This document shows positions 54,901 through 64,000 of a DNA stretch of 64,000 nt, one piece after another. Under the pieces are notes generated by a model. The model was not told where the DNA came from, searched no databases, and saw only the letters and a list, made by a program, of their open reading frames with translations. The DNA comes from Lepus europaeus (taxonomy: Eukaryota > Chordata > Mammalia > Lagomorpha > Leporidae): NCBI RefSeq assembly GCF_033115175.1, contig NC_084836.1:64409097-64473096 (forward strand), written 5' to 3'. Position numbers and translations under genes: made by a program. The first letter of the stretch is position 1. Every line of letters begins with the position of its first letter.

Positions 54901-55842
54901 ATGTGGGGCCTCAGATTCGTCATGGTGCCAGTGGAGCTGCTTCTCTGCTACCTCTTGCTGCACTCTGTGGATGCCACTCTCCATGCAAAGCCGACAAATG
55001 TCTCACAGCACCTTCCCTCATCCTCCCAGTCACCCTCCTCAGGCTCCTTGTCCTGCCAGACCCTGCTCCCCAAGTCCCTGCCCGGCTTCAACCACTTGGC
55101 CCCTCTACCTAAGTTCCTGGTAGGCCTGGCTCTAAGGAGCGCCCTGGATAATGTGGGCTGCCAGGCTGAAGCGTGGGCCGTGCAACAACAGCTCCACCAC
55201 TGGGGCGGTGTGAATGCCACCCAGATCCTCATCCACCATCTTCAAGAGCTCCAGGAAGGCAGAACCACAGAGAGGCGAGTGTCCGTGGAAGCCCTGGCCT
55301 CTGCCCTGCAGCTGTTAGCCCAGGAGCAGGCAGGCCCAGAGCGGGCCCGACGCTCCCTCCCCAGCGAGAACTGTGAGAATGAGCGGGAGCAAGGTGTGTA
55401 CAGCATTGTCCGGCTCTTGCCGGGAGTGGGAACCTTCTACAACCTGGGCACAGCTTTGTATTATGCTGCTCATAACTGCTCTGACAAGGCCCACGAATGG
55501 GGCCAGGATGGGGCCATAGATTTGGGTTATGACCTTCTCATGGCCATGGCTGGGCTGTCAGGGGGGCCCATGGGTCTAGCCATCAGTGCTGCACTTAAGC
55601 CTGCATTAAAGGCCGGGGTTCAGAGCCTGATTCAATATTATCACAGTGAGAAAGAGGCGAACACTCCTCTGCCAGAGACCGGCACCGAGAGCTTGGGAGG
55701 CTTCTTGGATGTGAGTGATTTGGAGGAAACAACCCCCACAGATCCTCTGGGCTCAGAATTGCTGAATCCAGCTCCCTACGGGCAGTGGGAGGTTTTCAAC
55801 AGCTATGACTCATATCCTAAGGCTGGGAATCTTGTCATATAA
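54901..55842 (+). CDS. APOF: APOF, apolipoprotein F, intact
   Basis: Apolipoprotein F is a liver-secreted plasma glycoprotein on LDL and HDL, known as lipid transfer inhibitor protein because it modulates cholesteryl ester transfer protein. Seen: 313 residues; signal peptide MWGLRFVMVPVELLLCYLLL..; N-glycosylation motifs NVS and NAT in the propeptide; block CQTLLPKSLPGFNHLAPLPK; basic site RARR/S at residues 148-152; and a mature chain of 162 residues, the same length as the human one. The mature part keeps LLPGVGTFYNLGTALYYA, DGAIDLGYDLLMAMAG and SGGPMGLAISAALKPAL. The first ATG after the acceptor was chosen; a longer frame from 54787 reads through intron. Poly(A) signal AATAAA at 55866 gives a very short 3' UTR. 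Confidence 0.95.
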   Translation: MWGLRFVMVPVELLLCYLLLHSVDATLHAKPTNVSQHLPSSSQSPSSGSLSCQTLLPKSLPGFNHLAPLPKFLVGLALRSALDNVGCQAEAWAVQQQLHHWGGVNATQILIHHLQELQEGRTTERRVSVEALASALQLLAQEQAGPERARRSLPSENCENEREQGVYSIVRLLPGVGTFYNLGTALYYAAHNCSDKAHEWGQDGAIDLGYDLLMAMAGLSGGPMGLAISAALKPALKAGVQSLIQYYHSEKEANTPLPETGTESLGGFLDVSDLEETTPTDPLGSELLNPAPYGQWEVFNSYDSYPKAGNLVI

Positions 55843-55865
55843 AAGAAGGGGGTAACCACAAAATG

Positions 55866-55871
55866 AATAAA
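55866..55871 (+). terminator. APOF: APOF poly(A) signal
   Basis: AATAAA only 24 nt after the stop codon. Confidence 0.7.
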
Positions 55872-55967
55872 TCTGACACGTTGTGTATTCTGACACGTTG
55901 TGCATGTGTGCATGTGTTCAAATCCCAAATTCAAAAGTATTACCTTGGAGGAAAGCAGTGCAAGATT

Positions 55968-56236
55968 CATGTGTTTATTTGAAAGGCAGAGTTATGGGGG
56001 GAAGAGAGACAGAGAGAGAATCTTCCATTCACTGGTTCATTCCCCAAACGGTCATCTCAGCTGCAGCTGGACCAGGCCAAAGCCAGGAGCCAGGAGCTTC
56101 ATCCAGGTCTCCCTGGTGGGTGCAGGGGCCCAGGCCATGGGGCCATCCTCCACTGCTTTGTTAAGGGCATTAGCAGGGAGCGAGGAGGCTGGCGTTCAGA
56201 CAGCGGCTTGACCCACTACGCCACAACGCGGGCCCC
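55968..56236 (-). repeat. CSINE between APOF and STAT2
   Basis: Reverse copy, GA tract at 56002-56018, ending at CGCGGGCCCC. The only repeat in the roughly 0.8 kb between the two genes. Confidence 0.8.
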
Positions 56237-56499
56237 AAAACGTAGGAAATTAAAAGTCGGACGCTTGAAGTCAGAGGATTCTGCTTTGAGGCCAAGCGCC
56301 TCTCGTTAGTGCCTGCGATCACTGACTAGTAACTCCTTTCCGGAAACTCGGTTTTTAAATCTCTGAGGTGGGAATAATTTTCACCTGCAGGGGTTTATTG
56401 TGGAAACTGACAATCAGGGTACCGACAATAAATTGTTATTATTTGGGATTCATTACCTCAGTGTGTCCCTCCCACTCCCAAAGAGTTAAACTTCTGGTT

Positions 56500-57060
56500 C
56501 CACCACTTCCGGTCGAGTTTTTAGTGCTTCCAGAATTCTCAAGTTGGTTTCGGTTCTCCCGCCCCGGCGAGCGTTCTCGAAAATCAGCTGTTTTGAGTCC
56601 CCGGCTGTTCCGCTCATTGGCCTCCTCCCCGTCGCGGGCGCGGGGTGGGACCTACTTGAGCGTCTTGACCAATCACTGAAGCTGTAGGTGTGGTTCTGGC
56701 GCAGCTGGTTCCGCCCTGCGGAGAGGACGGATTTGTGGCGGCGCCAATGAGCTCGCAGCCTGGGGGAGGGCTCGGTGGAGTGGCAGCCAGCGTCGAAGCG
56801 CCGGAGGGGACTGCGAGCCCCGGGTCTTCAGCCGCCGGTCCAGCCCACTCGGAAGGGGCGGGCTCAGGTGCCAGGCGGAATTTGTGAGTCGGTGGGCGGT
56901 ACACTTCGGTGTCTAGCTCCCTCCGGGGACGAGAAGTCGCATCCAGAGGCACTGGAGGGAGCGGGGACTACGACCCTCACAGGTATGGGCCTTGGGAGGG
57001 TGTGCGAGGCAGAGGTGGGATAAGGGCGGCTGGCTCCAGGGGGCGCGCCCCGTTGGGGAC
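56500..57060 (+). promoter_or_regulatory. STAT2: CpG island promoter of STAT2 with first non-coding exon
   Basis: CpG-dense and repeat-free. A splice donor AG/GTATGG at 56983 closes the likely first exon (start unknown, perhaps near 56700). An ETS-like CACTTCCGG at 56505-56513 and a reverse interferon-response-like GGTTTCGGTTCTC at 56546-56558 (one GAAA core intact, the other altered) precede it. CCAAT-type CCAATCAC at 56669. Motif calls are by eye and weak. Confidence 0.6.
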
Positions 57061-62302
<5,242 letters not shown>

Positions 62303-62845
62303 GTGAGATGCACCTCCCCAGCCCTGGCCCTGGCCACCCCCTGTGCCGTGCAAGTTGTAGATAGCCCTGTATGTAGCAGATGTTGCCCGCTGTTCTCTGC
62401 TCCCCACAATGATCCCAGCTCACTGCAGCTCTACTCTACCCTTCATCCTCACCACCCAGGGAGCCCACAGCTTAGTCCTTGCTTTGGTCAAGGTAGTGGA
62501 TTAATCCATAACCTGACTTTTTTTTTTTTAAGATTTATTTTATTTATTTGAAAGACAGAGTTAGAGAGAGGTAGAGACAGAGAGAGAGGTCTTCCATCCA
62601 CTGGTTCACTCCCCAGATGGCCGCGGTGGCCAGAGCTGCGCCAATCTGAAGCCAGGAGCCAGGAGCTTCCAGGTCTCCCATGCGGTGCAGGGCCCAACTT
62701 CTACTGCTTTCCCAGGCCATAGCAGAGAGCTGGATCAGAAGAGGAACAGCCGGGACTAGAACCAGCACCCAGATGAGATGCCGGCGCTTCAGGCCATGGC
62801 GTTAACCCGCTGCGCCACAGCACTAGCCCCTGGCTTCTCATTTTT

Positions 62846-63572
62846 TATTTATTTATTTATTTATTTTTTATTTTTTAACTCCTTCTTCCTGTTTATCTGG
62901 TGACTGTTTGACTCCTGTTAGACTGGGAGCTAGGGGTTGTAAGTTGATAGTTTATGTCTGTTTTTCATTAGTCAGGCACTTTCAGTTTGCTGATGAGTAT
63001 TTTTTGTTTATATCTGTGGAATCTTTGCTTTTTGTCCTGAGGACCAGATCCAGCACAGCTTCTTTGAAGCACATTGGTATCTTGACTACAGGCTGAGTTA
63101 GAGTGAAGATCCACGGCCCAGGGGCATGTTTATCACTCACAGTGGGGTTATTCAGTAAATGCACAATGGATTCTCAGGATAACCTCTTCCTTTTCTTTTT
63201 TTTTTTTCTTTTTTTAATTTTTGTTATTATTTTTTAATTTTTGACGGGCAGAGTGGACAGTGAGAGAGAGAGACAGAGAGAAAGGTCTTCCTTTTGCCGT
63301 TGGTTCACCCTCCAATGGCTGCTGCGGCAGGTGCGCTGCAGCCTGCGCACCACGCTGATCCGAAGGCAGGAGCCAGGTGCTTTTCCTGGTCTCCCATGGG
63401 GTGCAGGGCCCAAGCACTTGGGCCACCCTCCACTGCCTTCCTGGGCCACAGCAGGGAGCTGGACTGGAAGAGGGGCAACCGGGACAAAATCCGGTGCCCT
63501 GAACTGGACTAGAACCCGGTGTGCCAGCGCCGCAAGGTGGAGGATTAGCCTATTGAGCTGCGGCACCGGCCC
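62846..63572 (-). mobile_element. CSINE with candidate 3'-transduced segment
   Basis: On the - strand: CSINE 5' end at 63572, body to about 63240, internal A-rich tail to about 63190, then about 310 bp of unique sequence, then a second A-rich tail (62846-62878). The 16-nt GGCTTCTCATTTTTTA flanks the whole unit at 62832-62847 and 63573-63588, as expected if all of it inserted in one event. Confidence 0.65.
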
Positions 63573-63619
63573 GGCTTCTCATTTTTTAAATCACCACCTA
63601 AATAGATTTTCTTTTTTTT

Positions 63620-63936
63620 AGAAGATGTATTTATTATTGGAAAGGCAGAGTTACAGAGAGGCAGAGGCAAGAGAGAGAGAGAGAGGTTCCTCATCCACCG
63701 GTTCACTCCCCAGATGGCTGCAGTGGACGGAGCTGTGCCAATCTGGAGCCAGGAATCTGGGAGTCTGGGTCTCCCACATAGGTGCAGGGACCCAAGGACC
63801 TGGGCCATCCTCTACTGCTTTCCCAGGCAGAGAGCTAGACTGGAAGTGGTGCAGCCAGAACTTGAACCAGCGCCCACATGGGATGCCAACACTTATGGGT
63901 GGTGGCTTTACTGACTACACCTCAGTACTGGCCCCT
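63620..63936 (-). repeat. CSINE
   Basis: Reverse copy; TAGATTTTCT flanks it at 63604 and 63937. Confidence 0.8.
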
Positions 63937-64000
63937 AGATTTTCTATTTTTTTAAAAATTCAGTACAGTAAATATAGGGGTATTTTTAAAATTCATGGAA

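Larger units (their letters stand above)
62303..64000 (+). other. STAT2: STAT2 intron after the seventh coding exon, to window end
   Basis: Holds reverse CSINEs 62522-62829, about 63190-63572 and 63620-63936, plus about 320 bp of sequence at 62877-63190 discussed as a possible transduced segment. No further STAT2 exon (expected to begin FTAGAKLLFHL-like) is present. Confidence 0.8.

Overview
This is a mammalian nuclear window, almost certainly from a lagomorph and most likely rabbit (Oryctolagus cuniculus). It is packed with tRNA-derived C-repeat SINEs (CSINEs), recognisable by a GGCCGGCGC(C/T)GTGGC 5' end, A and B boxes and a CTCTGCCT(G/T)TCAAA tail. It also carries a betaretrovirus-like provirus with a tRNA-His primer site, as in rabbit RERV-H. 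The gene order TIMELESS - APON - APOF - STAT2, all on the + strand, matches human 12q13.3 and mouse chromosome 10.

Layout. 1-5,159 is probably 5' intron sequence of TIMELESS. 5,160-25,049 is the whole TIMELESS coding region: 28 coding exons with canonical GT-AG junctions that join to exactly 3,615 nt (1,204 codons plus stop), with poly(A) signals near 25,605-25,625. 25.6-32.6 kb is intergenic, made of SINEs, old LINE pieces and a decayed copy of the last TIMELESS exon. 33,091-33,855 is an intact APON (apolipoprotein N). 34.3-36.6 kb holds a decayed APOF copy, promoter included, split by an ERV1-type solo LTR that itself carries two SINEs. 43,325-48,063 is an antisense provirus inserted into a SINE. 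49.3-51.5 kb is a second, broken APON copy. 54,901-55,842 is intact APOF. A CpG island at 56.5-57.06 kb leads into STAT2, whose first seven coding exons (59,391-62,302) lie inside the window before it ends in an intron.

Main result. The interval between TIMELESS and STAT2 looks like a duplicated APON-APOF pair with reciprocal loss: live APON plus dead APOF on the left, dead APON plus live APOF on the right. The first 463 bp compared in the dead APON differ from live APON at only three sites with no gap, while both flanks are clearly diverged homologues. That pattern is what recent gene conversion leaves.

The genes. TIMELESS works in the replication-fork protection complex. APOF and APON are secreted plasma apolipoprotein-F-family proteins with a similar layout (signal peptide, propeptide, dibasic cleavage site, mature C-terminal chain). 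STAT2 is the type I/III interferon signalling factor. They are neighbours by conserved synteny and form no operon or pathway.
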